Assembly (NCBI RefSeq): GCF_009905255.1
Contig: NZ_CP047602.1
Span: forward strand, 1,426,001-1,490,000
Origin: Thermoanaerobacterium aotearoense
GTDB taxonomy: Bacteria; Bacillota; Thermoanaerobacteria; Thermoanaerobacterales; Thermoanaerobacteraceae
Length of the DNA: 64,000 bases
Reading direction: 5' to 3'
Made by a program: the position numbers and the translations under genes. The notes below the pieces were generated by a model, which did not search any database, was not told the DNA's origin, and saw only the letters and a program-made list of their open reading frames with translations. Shown here piece by piece: positions 25,977 to 35,740 of the stretch (the stretch's first letter is position 1; each line of letters opens with the position of its first letter).

Positions 25977-27987
25977 TTAGTTTCACCGTCCCTACAGAAA
26001 ATACCTCTACATTAGGCAAAAGCTCATTGTACGATAAAACGACTATATCTTTTGAAATTTGTTCGATTAATTTTCGCAAATAAAAGCGTATAATTGGTGC
26101 TGTAAGTATAATTGGCTGTTCACCCTTAATCGTAATCTTTTTTATGATGTTGTGTACAGCCTTCAATATTTTTTGCATTGAATCAGGCGGAAGCGCTAAA
26201 TACGATCCATGTTCAGTTTGATTTATAGCATTTTGTATTGACCTTTCAACCTCCGGATCTAACGTTATCACTTGGAGCTTCCCGTCTTTTGCATACTTGT
26301 TTGTTATAGCTCTTTTTAATGATTGTCTTACATACTCTGTTAAAACATCAGTGTCTTTCGTAGTTGGCGCATAATCAGCTAAAGTTTCCAAAATAGTTAC
26401 CATGTCTCTAATCGAAATTTCCTCTCTTAACAAGTTGCACAAAACCTTCTCAATATCGCCTAAGCTTAGTAATTTTGGCACAATTTCGTCAACTAAAGCT
26501 GGATTTGACAGCTTTACATTATCTAAAAGCTCTTTGACTTCCTGCCTTCCTAAAAGCTCATCCGAGTGCCTTTTTATAATATTTGTAAGATGAGTAGAAA
26601 TGACAGATGGAACATCAACTACTGTACATCCTAACATTTCAGCTTTTTGTTTCTCGCTATCGTCAATCCATAAAGCAGGCAAGCCAAAAGCCGGTTCTCT
26701 CGTGCTTATACCTTTTATATCGCTGTTTATTTCCCCAACTTGCATGCACAAATATTTATTTACATATACATCGCCTTTCCCTACTTCGTTGCCTCTTATT
26801 TTGATTATGTATTCATTTGGTTTAAGTTGAATATTGTCTCTCAGCCTTACCATAGGCACCACTAAACCTAAGTCCAAAGCAATTTGCCTTCTAATCATTA
26901 CAATTCTGTCTAATAATTCGCTACTGGCAATTGGAATTAATTCATAGCCAAATTCCAGTTCAATTGGATCCACTTGCAATAAATCATAAGCTCTTTTGGG
27001 ATCTCTAATTTCTTCCAATTCCTTTAAATCATCTTTCTTGATTTCATCATTTGCAGAGTTCTTCTTTCTATTTGCAAATCCTAAATATGTAAATAAAGAA
27101 CCTATTATAAGCAATGGAATGGCAGGAAGCATAGGAACAAATGCCATCAATATAAGCAGAATACCAGTCATCTGTAAGACTCTTGGCTCTTTTATAAGCT
27201 GCATTATCACGTCGTTGCCCATATTTGTCTCTGAAGCAGTCCTTGTAACTATGATACCAGTTGCCGTTGATATTAAAAGCGCCGGAATCTGGCTTACTAA
27301 GCCATCACCAACAGTCAAAATCGTATAAGTATTTATGGCTTGGTTTATATCCATTCCCTTAATTGTCATTCCAATGATTAATCCGGCGATTATATTTATT
27401 ATCATGATTATGATTCCAACGATGGCATCGCCTTTTACAAATTTACTTGCACCATCCATTGAACCAAAAAACTTTGCCTCTTCCTGAATTTTCTTCCTTC
27501 TTTCTTTTGCTTCTTTGTCGTTTATTATTCCAGCATTCAAATCTGCATCAATTGACATTTGTTTACCTGGCATTGCATCAAGAGTAAATCTTGCGGAAAC
27601 TTCAGACACCCTTTCGGCGCCTTTTGTTATTACAATGAATTGTACAATTGCAATTATAATAAACACTATAAATCCTACTATAGGATTATTGCCAATGACA
27701 AAACTCCCAAATGCATGAATCACATTGCCTGCAAATCCAGACGTCAAAATCAAACGGGTAGAAGAAATATTAAGGGATAATCTCATCAAAGTCGTTATAA
27801 GCAATATTGATGGAAAAATAGAAAAATCCATGGCATCCTTAACATACATTGTCGTAAGCAATATTATGATGGATAGCGATATATTTAAAATAAGCAAAAA
27901 ATCCAATAATATCGATGGAACAGGAATGATTATTATTAAAACAATTCCTACGACAAATATTGCTGCAATTAAATCTGAAAATTTCAA
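25966..27987 (-). CDS. flhA: Flagellar export gate protein FlhA
   Basis: FlhA is the large ring of the flagellar type III export gate. The 673-residue product has about eight membrane helices in the first 310 residues, starting at residue 5. The FHIPEP-type cytoplasmic loop contains AERVSEVSARFTLDAMPGKQMSIDADLNAG. A cytoplasmic domain of about 350 residues follows and docks FliH/FliI and chaperone-substrate pairs. The start is TTG at 27987-27985 after GGAGGGATATA. It lies 10 bp after flhB and overlaps flhF. Confidence 0.96.
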   Translation of the reverse strand: MKFSDLIAAIFVVGIVLIIIIPVPSILLDFLLILNISLSIIILLTTMYVKDAMDFSIFPSILLITTLMRLSLNISSTRLILTSGFAGNVIHAFGSFVIGNNPIVGFIVFIIIAIVQFIVITKGAERVSEVSARFTLDAMPGKQMSIDADLNAGIINDKEAKERRKKIQEEAKFFGSMDGASKFVKGDAIVGIIIMIINIIAGLIIGMTIKGMDINQAINTYTILTVGDGLVSQIPALLISTATGIIVTRTASETNMGNDVIMQLIKEPRVLQMTGILLILMAFVPMLPAIPLLIIGSLFTYLGFANRKKNSANDEIKKDDLKELEEIRDPKRAYDLLQVDPIELEFGYELIPIASSELLDRIVMIRRQIALDLGLVVPMVRLRDNIQLKPNEYIIKIRGNEVGKGDVYVNKYLCMQVGEINSDIKGISTREPAFGLPALWIDDSEKQKAEMLGCTVVDVPSVISTHLTNIIKRHSDELLGRQEVKELLDNVKLSNPALVDEIVPKLLSLGDIEKVLCNLLREEISIRDMVTILETLADYAPTTKDTDVLTEYVRQSLKRAITNKYAKDGKLQVITLDPEVERSIQNAINQTEHGSYLALPPDSMQKILKAVHNIIKKITIKGEQPIILTAPIIRFYLRKLIEQISKDIVVLSYNELLPNVEVFSVGTVKLSES

Positions 27988-27997
27988 TATATCCCTC

Positions 27998-29071
27998 CTA
28001 TTCTCCCCTCAAACTATATACATAAGCCAAAACTTCTGCAACTGCTTTATACAATTCGGGTGGAATGCTGTCACCAACTTCCGTCGTCTTATACAAAGAT
28101 TGAGCTAATGGCTTATTCTCTACAATCGCAATCGAATATTTAATCGCTTCTTCCTTTATTTTTTGTGCAACATAATCTTGACCTTTTGCCAATACGACAG
28201 GCGCATCATTAATCTCGCTATCATACATTAAAGCTACTGCAATGTGTGTAGGGTTTGTTATGACAACATCGGCTTTTTTTATGTTTTGCATCATCCTTCT
28301 CATGGAAATCTGCCTTTGTTTCTTTCTAATTTCTGATTTTATCTGAGGATTGCCTTCAGTTTCCTTAAATTCTTCTTTGATGTCTTCCTTGCTCATTCTA
28401 AGGTTTGACTCATATTCTCTCCATTGATACACGTAATCTATTGCTCCTAAAACTACCAATACTAAAGAGATCCTCAGCAATATGCCAGCAAATATGTTCA
28501 TGTTGTATTTAATAAGATCTTGCACAGACATATCTAAAAGCTGCGGAATACCCTTATATTGACCTATCAAAAATGAATACATTACGTATGCCAATATGCT
28601 GATTTTAATGATTGACTTTACAAGTTCTAAAAGACTCCTTTTAGAAAACATCCTTTTTAAACCATCAAGAGGATTTAGTCTTTCTAACTTAAAATTTAAA
28701 GTCTCTAAAGTAAATACAAATCCAACTTGCGCATAAGTTGATATAAGAGCTATTATAAATACAGTTGCAATGGTTGGCAAAATCAGTTTTATAAAAACAG
28801 AAAACACCATCTCAAACAACTTGTATATGCCATTAATCGTAAATACATTATCGCTGGCACCACCATAATTTAAAAAAAGGAATTTGATTAAATTCATGAT
28901 TTCGGCAATGCTATTTTGTACTGTAAAATATATGACAAGAAATCCAGCTATTGTTACAAGTGCTGAGGTAACTTCTCTGCTTTGAAATACTTGTCCTTTT
29001 TTCCTTGCATCTTGCCTTCTTTTGGGTGTTGCCGGTTCTGTTCTTTCACCTGCAAAAATTTGTAGCTTCAA
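27998..29071 (-). CDS. flhB: Flagellar export switch protein FlhB
   Basis: FlhB switches export from rod/hook subunits to filament subunits by self-cleavage. The 357-residue product has the conserved N-terminal AGERTEPATPKRRQDARKKGQV, four membrane segments, and the autocleavage site NPTH at 273-276. The C-terminal domain contains VLAKGQDYVAQKIKEEA. The start is TTG at 29071-29069, with AAAGGA upstream taken from the end of fliR. Confidence 0.95.
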   Translation of the reverse strand: MKLQIFAGERTEPATPKRRQDARKKGQVFQSREVTSALVTIAGFLVIYFTVQNSIAEIMNLIKFLFLNYGGASDNVFTINGIYKLFEMVFSVFIKLILPTIATVFIIALISTYAQVGFVFTLETLNFKLERLNPLDGLKRMFSKRSLLELVKSIIKISILAYVMYSFLIGQYKGIPQLLDMSVQDLIKYNMNIFAGILLRISLVLVVLGAIDYVYQWREYESNLRMSKEDIKEEFKETEGNPQIKSEIRKKQRQISMRRMMQNIKKADVVITNPTHIAVALMYDSEINDAPVVLAKGQDYVAQKIKEEAIKYSIAIVENKPLAQSLYKTTEVGDSIPPELYKAVAEVLAYVYSLRGE

Positions 29072-29077
29072 TTCCTG

Positions 29078-29860
29078 TCATCCTTTGACAATTGATTTAA
29101 AAAGCATAAATATATCTGAGTACATTCCATTAAACAAGACATCAATAACCGCTAAATACATTGGCAGCATAATAAATAATGTAAAAATACCGACGAATAT
29201 TTTTATAGGCATACCTATCATAAATACATTTAATTGCGGTATCGTCCTCGATATTATGCTTAAAGTTATATCTGTAAGCAAAGTCGAAACAACAATCGGA
29301 GCGCTTATTCTAAATCCTAAAACAAACATATCCGATACAATTTTCGTGATGACTGTATTAATGCTTTCTAAATGTAAAAATGGCGTGCCTACAGGTATCA
29401 TGCTATAACTTTGAAAAAGCAGTTGAAAAAGCTTGTGATGACCATCTATAAGTAAAAACAATAATAATGTAAGTATGTACACAAAATTTCCAATCAAAGG
29501 TACCTGCGTTTCTTCACCAGCCGCCAAGACATTGACAATGCTAAAGCCCAATTGGTAATCTATTATTTGTCCAGCCAAATATATAGCGCTAAACGAAATC
29601 ATAGAAGACAAACCAATCAATAAGCCAATCATAAACTCGTTAAAAACAATTTCAACGTATTGATATAAATTATTTGCATCAATTTTCACATTTACTAATT
29701 CAAAAATCATTATTGATGTAAAAAAAGCAAGTCCTATCTTAAACGTGGAAGGCAATGTCTTTGTCCCAAAAAGTGGTGTCAATATAAAGATTCCCAACAT
29801 TCTAACAAACACTATTAAAAAGTACTGCACATTGTTTAAAATATAATAACTTAACTCCAT
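29078..29860 (-). CDS. fliR: Flagellar export gate protein FliR
   Basis: FliR forms the export gate core together with FliP and FliQ. The 260-residue product is almost entirely hydrophobic, with about six membrane-type segments, FVRMLGIFILTPLFG near the N-terminus and the conserved QIIDYQLGFSIVNVL stretch. The ATG lies shortly after the fliQ stop, with CAGGT as ribosome site. The order P-Q-R-FlhB-FlhA is the standard one. Confidence 0.94.
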   Translation of the reverse strand: MELSYYILNNVQYFLIVFVRMLGIFILTPLFGTKTLPSTFKIGLAFFTSIMIFELVNVKIDANNLYQYVEIVFNEFMIGLLIGLSSMISFSAIYLAGQIIDYQLGFSIVNVLAAGEETQVPLIGNFVYILTLLLFLLIDGHHKLFQLLFQSYSMIPVGTPFLHLESINTVITKIVSDMFVLGFRISAPIVVSTLLTDITLSIISRTIPQLNVFMIGMPIKIFVGIFTLFIMLPMYLAVIDVLFNGMYSDIFMLFKSIVKG

Positions 29861-29865
29861 ATTAT

Positions 29866-30135
29866 CTACCTGATGAAACTGTTAATATTTAAAATCAATT
29901 TTTGAGTGTAATTAATAAGTACCGTAAGCATCCATGGCCCAAATAATATAATAGATGCAAATATTGCTAAAATTTTAGGCACAAATGTCAATGTCTGTTC
30001 TTGAATTTGGGTTGTAGCCTGAAAAATACTTATTATCAATCCTACAAGCAATGATATAATTAGAAGAGGTGCAGAAACCATCATAGTTACCATTAATGCC
30101 TCTCTTCCTATATCAAGAACTACTCCCGGATCCAT
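29866..30135 (-). CDS. fliQ: Flagellar export gate protein FliQ
   Basis: FliQ contributes four copies to the helical FliPQR export gate. The 89-residue product has two hydrophobic hairpin helices (about 15-40 and 50-80) and the family motif QATTQIQEQTLTFVPKI between them. A GGGGG ribosome site lies seven bases before the ATG. It sits 12 bp after fliP. Confidence 0.94.
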   Translation of the reverse strand: MDPGVVLDIGREALMVTMMVSAPLLIISLLVGLIISIFQATTQIQEQTLTFVPKILAIFASIILFGPWMLTVLINYTQKLILNINSFIR

Positions 30136-30147
30136 CTATTAACCCCC

Positions 30148-30897
30148 TTATCTAAAACCAATTACTAAAGACTTAACCAAAATATTCCATCCATCCACAA
30201 GTATGAAAAGCAAAAGTTTAAATGGCAAGGATATAAGTACAGGTGGCAGCATGAACATCCCCATCGACATCAATACACTGGCAACAACCATGTCTATGAT
30301 TAAAAATGGTATATATATGATAAATCCAATTTCAAATGCCGTTTTCAATTCACTTATTATGAATGAGGGTATAACAACTCGCAAAGGAACATCATTTACA
30401 CTTTTTACTTTCAGCTTTGACAAACTGATAAACAAATTTAAGTCATTTTTCCTCGTCTGCTTAAGCATAAAGCTTTTCAACGGATCTCTTGCCTTAACAT
30501 AAGCTTCTTGTGGTGTTATCTTTCCTTGCATATATGGCTGGATAGAATCTTTATTTATTTGTGCACCAACTGGTGCCATTATAAAAAACGTCAAAAACAA
30601 AGCCAGACCAATTAAAACTTGATTTGGAGGCATTTGCTGTAAACCTAAGGCGTTTCTTAAAAACGATAAAACCACAATTATCCTTGTAAAAGAAGTCATC
30701 ATTATAAGTATTGATGGCGCTAATGTCAATACAGTCAAAAGAAGAACTATTTGGATGCTTGATGCAACTTCATTAGAAGTCGATGGAGCATTGATCGTTA
30801 TTAACGGCGAAGCGTTATTTGGAGCTGCATATGCATTTTGTATCAATAAAATTGGCAATACAAGCACCAACCAACTAATTTTTTTTATCTTTATCAT
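30148..30897 (-). CDS. fliP: Flagellar export gate protein FliP
   Basis: FliP is the main pore-forming subunit of the export gate. The 249-residue product has a cleavable signal peptide (about 1-24, ending NAYAAPN). A periplasmic-type linker and four membrane helices follow, with [35 protein letters not shown] and [18 protein letters not shown] placed the start at the ATG at 30897, eight bases after GGGTGG; upstream in-frame codons are too close to that site. It overlaps the end of fliO by 23 bp. Confidence 0.94.
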   Translation of the reverse strand: MIKIKKISWLVLVLPILLIQNAYAAPNNASPLITINAPSTSNEVASSIQIVLLLTVLTLAPSILIMMTSFTRIIVVLSFLRNALGLQQMPPNQVLIGLALFLTFFIMAPVGAQINKDSIQPYMQGKITPQEAYVKARDPLKSFMLKQTRKNDLNLFISLSKLKVKSVNDVPLRVVIPSFIISELKTAFEIGFIIYIPFLIIDMVVASVLMSMGMFMLPPVLISLPFKLLLFILVDGWNILVKSLVIGFR

Positions 30898-31258
30898 GTT
30901 CATTACCACCCAGATTTTTAATTGACAATCTCTTTAAATTATTTAATGAAATATTAAAACTTTGTCCAAAGCTAAAACTTTTATCTTTTATTTTTAAGTC
31001 TTTTTCGTCTAAAGTTTTTATGTAAACAATAGAATCGTTTGTAACACTAAAAAGCATGTATTCATTGCAAATCTTAATTATATATAAGTTTTTATCCTTG
31101 CCTAAAGCCAGATGATCGATAATATCAAAATTTTCTCCTTTGTACATGTTAAACGCTTTTCTATTTAAAAACAAAGTTACATAATAAGCCAAAAACACGA
31201 CTAAAATAAACATCAAAAGAAATGCTACAGCTTCAACAAACAGGTTATCGCTGGACAT
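30875..31258 (-). CDS. fliO: Flagellar biosynthesis protein FliO (FliZ of Bacillus)
   Basis: FliO helps assemble the FliP ring. The 127-residue product has one membrane helix at about 9-31 and then a small cytoplasmic beta domain ([20 protein letters not shown]). It ends in a highly charged tail (NEHDKDKKN). The call rests on this layout and on its place just before fliP; sequence conservation in the family is low. It lies 9 bp after cheY. Confidence 0.82.
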   Translation of the reverse strand: MSSDNLFVEAVAFLLMFILVVFLAYYVTLFLNRKAFNMYKGENFDIIDHLALGKDKNLYIIKICNEYMLFSVTNDSIVYIKTLDEKDLKIKDKSFSFGQSFNISLNNLKRLSIKNLGGNEHDKDKKN

Positions 31259-31267
31259 CTAAATTCC

Positions 31268-31627
31268 TCATTTCAACATTTTCTTGACGGCTTCTATGAC
31301 TCTATCTGGTTGAAACGGCTTTACTATAAAATCTTTTGCACCTGCCTGTATTGCTTCTATAACCATTGCCTGTTGTCCCATAGCTGAACACATGACTACT
31401 TTTGCATTTGGATCCTTTTTAACTATTTGCTTTACAGCTTGAATACCATCCATTTCTGGCATTGTAATATCCATAAGCACTAAATCGGGTTTCTCTTGAC
31501 TGTATTTTTCCACGGCTACAGATCCATCTTCTGCTTCAATTACAGTGCCAAGATTGTTTTTAGTTATTATATCTTTTATCATCATCCTCATAAAAGCTGC
31601 ATCATCTACAATCATTATTTTGCTCAT
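31268..31627 (-). CDS. cheY: Chemotaxis response regulator CheY
   Basis: CheY is a stand-alone receiver domain that, once phosphorylated by CheA, binds FliM/FliY to switch or start the motor. The 119-residue product has the acidic pair Asp8/Asp9 (IMIVDDAAF), the phosphorylated Asp53 in LMDITMPEMDG, and the Lys of FIVKPF near 103. The ATG at 31627 is eight bases from GGAGG. It sits between fliY and fliO, as in Bacillus. Confidence 0.95.
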   Translation of the reverse strand: MSKIMIVDDAAFMRMMIKDIITKNNLGTVIEAEDGSVAVEKYSQEKPDLVLMDITMPEMDGIQAVKQIVKKDPNAKVVMCSAMGQQAMVIEAIQAGAKDFIVKPFQPDRVIEAVKKMLK

Positions 31628-31645
31628 GACCAAATCCTCCTCGTA

Positions 31646-32764
31646 TTATAATGAATTTATTCTTTTGCTTTGTTTTACTATATCAAGTATTCTGACGCCG
31701 AAGTTCTCATCTATTACTACTACTTCGCCTTTCGCAATAAATTTCCCATTAACCAATATATCTACAGGTTCGCCAGCTAATTTGTCAAGCTCGATTATAG
31801 AGCCTTCATTAAGTTCTAATATATCTTTTATTAATTTTCTTGTACGCCCCAATTCAACAGTCACAGTTAATGGAATATCCATTATAAGATTTATATTTTC
31901 TTTTTCTGAAGCTGTCTGTTCATCAGCGTCAAGCTCTTTAAAAACGACCGGCTTCACATCGACCTTTCTACTTTTTGGCTGGCTTATTTGCTCTTCATGT
32001 CTAATTTCTTCATTGAAATCATTCTTTATTCCTGCAGTACCAGTATTTATTATATCATCATCCTTAACATCTTGAAAAGAACCTTTTGGAGAATTTTCTA
32101 CATTTTTTGACATCACCTGCTCGACAAGCTTTTTAGCAAATGAAATAGGAATCAATTGCATGATTTCACTGTCAATTATGTCTCCAACTACCATCTTAAA
32201 TGCAACCTTAACTATATCCTCTTCAGGGAAAGAAATGTCTCCTGGCAATCCTTTGTTAAAATCCACGATAAAAGCTTTTGGCGGCGAAATATTTATGCTT
32301 TCGCCAATGAGTGTAGACAGCGAAGTCGATGCAGAACCAATCATCTGATTCATTGCCTCTCCAATAGCACTCAAATGAAGTTCTGTTATCTCGCCTTCAG
32401 TGATATTCCCATCACCACCCATCATTAAATCAGTGATGCGAAGTACATCTTGCTCCTTTAAAATCAAGAGATTGTTACCTTTAATGCCTTCTGTATACTC
32501 TACTTCAACAGCAACGTATGGTATATTGAATTCTTTCTTTAAGCTTTCCCAGTTAACAATGCTGACTTTAGGCGTCGTTATAGTTACCTTGTTTCTGAGA
32601 AGCGTAAACAATGTTGTTGCAGATGTTCCAAAGCTGATATTTCCTATCTCACCTAAAACATCTTGTTCTTCTTCAGTCAAAATTACATCACTTTTGCTAT
32701 TTTCCGCACCAGCCATACCACTTAATAATGCATTAATTTCATCCTGTGATAAAATATCACTCAT
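31646..32764 (-). CDS. fliY: Flagellar C-ring protein and CheY-P phosphatase FliY
   Basis: FliY replaces FliN in this lineage: it is a switch-complex protein that also dephosphorylates CheY-P. The 372-residue product starts with a CheY-binding-type peptide (MSDILSQDEINALLSG). A CheC-like phosphatase core follows with two EIGN/EAMN-type helices (VLGEIGNISFGTSATTLF; SAIGEAMNQMIGSAS). After a variable linker (about 205-285) comes a C-terminal FliN/SpoA domain (VTVELGRTRKLIKDILEL). The ATG at 32764 overlaps the fliM stop by 8 bp and is nine bases from GGAG. Confidence 0.94.
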   Translation of the reverse strand: MSDILSQDEINALLSGMAGAENSKSDVILTEEEQDVLGEIGNISFGTSATTLFTLLRNKVTITTPKVSIVNWESLKKEFNIPYVAVEVEYTEGIKGNNLLILKEQDVLRITDLMMGGDGNITEGEITELHLSAIGEAMNQMIGSASTSLSTLIGESINISPPKAFIVDFNKGLPGDISFPEEDIVKVAFKMVVGDIIDSEIMQLIPISFAKKLVEQVMSKNVENSPKGSFQDVKDDDIINTGTAGIKNDFNEEIRHEEQISQPKSRKVDVKPVVFKELDADEQTASEKENINLIMDIPLTVTVELGRTRKLIKDILELNEGSIIELDKLAGEPVDILVNGKFIAKGEVVVIDENFGVRILDIVKQSKRINSL

Positions 32765-33746
32765 CCGCATCATCTCCTTCGCTGCAAATCTCGGTTATTT
32801 GAACGCAGTATTTCTTGTTTCTAATCCCTGGGACACCTAAAAACTTTGTTTCATCGTTTATCTTTACTTCAATAGGATCTTTATACCGCTTATTTATCTC
32901 AATTACATCGCCTTTATCAAAGCTTAACAAATCTCTAACTGTTATCTTTGATGTACCTATGACAACTTTTAAAGGAACATATGTATTAGATATTTTATCT
33001 TTAATTATTCCTATGTCACACGTCTGCTTCTCTGCATTAGAGAACCATGTCTTTGTAGTAAGCAATGGCAATATAGGAACAATCGTTATATGTGGCAGGC
33101 AAAAATTTATCAACCCTTCATTATCATTTATCTTTAAAGACATTGTACACAACGCTACAGTTTCGTTAGGAGAAATTACCTGTGTAAATTGAGAATTGGT
33201 CTCTATCCTTGTTATCTCTGGATTAAGCTCTGTAACATTGCTCCACGCATCTTTTATCAGTGGCAGCAATTGCGTTGTTATCCTTGTTAAAAGTCCCATC
33301 TCAATTTCAGTATAATCTCTCTGCACAGTTTCGGATGTACCAATACCACCCAATATTTTATCTATTATTGTAAATGTTGTATTATTGTTGTACTCAAGTA
33401 TTATTGGTCCTTCCAGCGGCTTTGCATCAATAACGGCTATGAATACTGGATTTGTCAATGAATTGCTAAACTCGTAGTATGTTATCTGCTCCACAGACAC
33501 TATCGATACTTGAACCAAAGTTCTTAAATAACCAGACAAAAACGTCGTAAAACTTCTCGACATATTCTCAAATATCATTTGGAGAGTTCTTAATTGTTCC
33601 TTTGAAAATTTATTAGGTCTGCGAAAGTCATAAGGTTTAACTTTTGCTTCTTGCTGACTTTCTTCTATTTCCTTTACATCAAATTCTCCTGAATTCATTG
33701 CTTTTAATAATTCATCGATTTCGCTTTGTGACAGTATGTCAGCCAT
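32757..33746 (-). CDS. fliM: Flagellar motor switch protein FliM
   Basis: FliM forms the middle of the C ring and receives CheY-P. The 329-residue product has the N-terminal CheY-binding motif LSQSEIDELLKAM, the core CheC-like fold starting YDFRRPNKFSKEQLRTLQMIFENMSR, and a C-terminal SpoA domain (KVVIGTSKITVRDLLSFDKGD). A strong GGGAGGAG site precedes the ATG. It lies 14 bp after fliL. Confidence 0.95.
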   Translation of the reverse strand: MADILSQSEIDELLKAMNSGEFDVKEIEESQQEAKVKPYDFRRPNKFSKEQLRTLQMIFENMSRSFTTFLSGYLRTLVQVSIVSVEQITYYEFSNSLTNPVFIAVIDAKPLEGPIILEYNNNTTFTIIDKILGGIGTSETVQRDYTEIEMGLLTRITTQLLPLIKDAWSNVTELNPEITRIETNSQFTQVISPNETVALCTMSLKINDNEGLINFCLPHITIVPILPLLTTKTWFSNAEKQTCDIGIIKDKISNTYVPLKVVIGTSKITVRDLLSFDKGDVIEINKRYKDPIEVKINDETKFLGVPGIRNKKYCVQITEICSEGDDADE

Positions 33747-33760
33747 AGAACTCTCCTCCC

Positions 33761-34159
33761 TTATTGAACTATAAAATCATCAAAATAAACATTCGTTATC
33801 TTATCGGCCCCTAATATCTTATTGATTTGACTTTTTATCTGATTCTGTAGTTTAGCTTGTCCTTCAGAACCTTCTAAATCTTGAGCAGTTTCATTTCTCA
33901 AAATTTGAATTATTGCATCTCTTATTTTTGGGTTTTGTTCAGTTAACTCGTTTAAGACATTTTTATCGGTGACCTCTAATTCAATACCAGCCTTGATAAA
34001 CTTATCGTCTCCTTTTAAGTTTGTAATAAACTCACTGCCAGGAGAATAGTTATAGTAAACAATTTTAGCCGGCTTTGAGTTGTAATTAAAAAAGAAAAAT
34101 GCACTTCCAAAAGCTATGATAACTACTATCAAAATTATTATTATGATGTTATTTTTCAT
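33761..34159 (-). CDS. fliL: Flagellar basal-body-associated protein FliL
   Basis: FliL surrounds the stator units and supports torque. The 132-residue protein has one N-terminal membrane helix (about 4-27, almost all Ile/Val/Phe) and a C-terminal periplasmic FliL domain containing DKFIKAGIELEVTDKNVLNEL and IRDAIIQILRNETAQDLEG. AGAGGTG precedes the ATG. In many Clostridia motA and motB precede fliL; here the 57 bp upstream gap has no room for them. Confidence 0.9.
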   Translation of the reverse strand: MKNNIIIIILIVVIIAFGSAFFFFNYNSKPAKIVYYNYSPGSEFITNLKGDDKFIKAGIELEVTDKNVLNELTEQNPKIRDAIIQILRNETAQDLEGSEGQAKLQNQIKSQINKILGADKITNVYFDDFIVQ

Positions 34160-34216
34160 GACAACACCTCTGCTATATTAAAAAAATGATTTTAAGCCTC
34201 TCCTAAATGCAAAAAT

Positions 34217-34402
34217 TTAACTTAACATGATTTTGCGCTTATACTCTATGACTTTTCTTATAATATCATCTTTCTTTTCTTTCACGACAACTTTTTTGCC
34301 GCTAATCAAGCTAATGACAGTATCGGGTGTTTCTTCAATAAATTCTATCATATCAGCATTAACGACGAATTCATCTCCATTTAGCTTTGTAACGCTTATC
34401 AC
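34217..34402 (-). CDS. swrD: FlbD/SwrD family protein
   Basis: The 61-residue protein matches the FlbD/SwrD family: VTKLNGDEFVVNADMIEFIEETPDTVISLISGKK is the hallmark, seen here at residues 4-37. In Bacillus, SwrD raises flagellar power for swarming. It starts at GTG (34402-34400) with AGAGGG eight bases upstream. It lies between flgE and fliL in the conserved order. Confidence 0.9.
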   Translation of the reverse strand: MISVTKLNGDEFVVNADMIEFIEETPDTVISLISGKKVVVKEKKDDIIRKVIEYKRKIMLS

Positions 34403-34436
34403 TTATTAATCCCTCTTAACATATTAATAAATTAAA

Positions 34437-35711
34437 TTACCTTTTTAAGTTTACTAAATCTTGCAATATTTCATCAGATGTAGTTATTACCTTTGCGTTT
34501 GCTTCAAAACCTCTTTGAGTTGTAATCATGTTAGCAAATTCATTTGCAAGATCCACGTTTGACATTTCAAGTGTTCCTGGGTTTATGGTTCCTCTTGTCC
34601 CAGTGTTTGCAGCACCTATCATTGGGTCTCCAGAGTTGACTGTATTTATAAACATTGTATTTCCTACCTTCTCCAAGCCCTGCGTATTTTGGAAATCAGC
34701 CAATGCTATTTGACCGATCACTTGTGTTCTGCCGTTTGAATATATACCGCTTACAACACCGTATTGATCGATGTTTATGCTTTCAATAGAACCTGCGGAA
34801 TTGCCATCCTTACTTAATTCCCTTATATCCGTTGGATTGGAATACATAGTGAGTTTAGAAAGATCTATGGTAATATTTGTTCCATCTCCCAATGTAGCAT
34901 TTGTATTTGTTATTGGAAGTGATGAAACACCTACTGTAAATATTCCCGCAGGAGAAGCTGGTGGTGCTGGTTGCTGTATTACACCATTTGAATCGAATGT
35001 AATTGTCCCTATTGTGACAGGCGTAGATAAGTTAGTGCCATCAAAATTTGTTATTGTGGCATTCCAATTTCCAGCATTATCTTGCTTAGTGAATTGAATT
35101 GTTGCAACATGACTTCCACCTTGAGAATCGTATATTGTGACATTGTAGCTAACCGAGCTTCCGATGCTTGTGCCTGCATCAAGATTGCCACCTAACTGGA
35201 TCGTTTTAGTAGAAGCTGGTGATGTGCTCGACCAGTTTTTAATGCTTATGGGCGATAAATTTCCGGTATCTGTATTTACCGTCTTCCCATCCTGTGATAT
35301 CCACCCCATTACTTTATATCCATCAGGTGTTACAAGATCTCCATTTGAGTCAAAGGAAAAATTTCCAGCTCTCGTATATAAATTTGCACCACCATTGTTT
35401 ACTATAAAAAAGCCGTTGCCGTCTATAGACAAATCTGTCGGATTGTCAGTTCTCTGAGAACCACCATTTGTAAACAACGTATCAATAGACGCTATAGCAA
35501 CACCTAACCCAATTTGTTGTGGGTTTGTGCCTCCACCATTGTCTTGTGGTGCAGAAGCGCCTTTTATAGTTTGGTTGAATATCTCTTTGAATGTCATTCT
35601 ACTGGCTTTAAAACCTACAGTATTTACATTAGCAATATTATTGCCTATTACATCCATTTCAGCTTGGTTTGCTTTAAGTCCTGAGACTGCTGAATACATT
35701 GATCTTAACAT
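34437..35711 (-). CDS. flgE: Flagellar hook protein FlgE
   Basis: FlgE is the hook subunit. The 424-residue product opens with the rod/hook N-terminal helix motif (MYSAVSGLKANQAEMDVIGNN at 4-24, then IANVNTVGFK). It contains a large, Gly/Asn/Thr-rich D1-D2 region with NPTDLSIDGNGFFIV. It ends with the C-terminal coiled-coil motif SNVDLANEFANMITTQRGFEANAKVITTSDEILQ (only partly quoted from memory of the family as a landmark). AAGGAGG precedes the ATG. FlgG-type rod proteins are similar but shorter, near 260 residues, and the flgD neighbour supports FlgE. Confidence 0.92.
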   Translation of the reverse strand: MLRSMYSAVSGLKANQAEMDVIGNNIANVNTVGFKASRMTFKEIFNQTIKGASAPQDNGGGTNPQQIGLGVAIASIDTLFTNGGSQRTDNPTDLSIDGNGFFIVNNGGANLYTRAGNFSFDSNGDLVTPDGYKVMGWISQDGKTVNTDTGNLSPISIKNWSSTSPASTKTIQLGGNLDAGTSIGSSVSYNVTIYDSQGGSHVATIQFTKQDNAGNWNATITNFDGTNLSTPVTIGTITFDSNGVIQQPAPPASPAGIFTVGVSSLPITNTNATLGDGTNITIDLSKLTMYSNPTDIRELSKDGNSAGSIESINIDQYGVVSGIYSNGRTQVIGQIALADFQNTQGLEKVGNTMFINTVNSGDPMIGAANTGTRGTINPGTLEMSNVDLANEFANMITTQRGFEANAKVITTSDEILQDLVNLKR

Positions 35712-35740
35712 GATCTTTCCTCCTTAAAAACTATATTAGA

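Noticed and set aside
30898-30909. Earlier fliP start (GTG at 30909)
   Set aside because: It lies on top of the GGGTGG ribosome site and would give the signal peptide an unneeded extension; the ATG at 30897 is well spaced.
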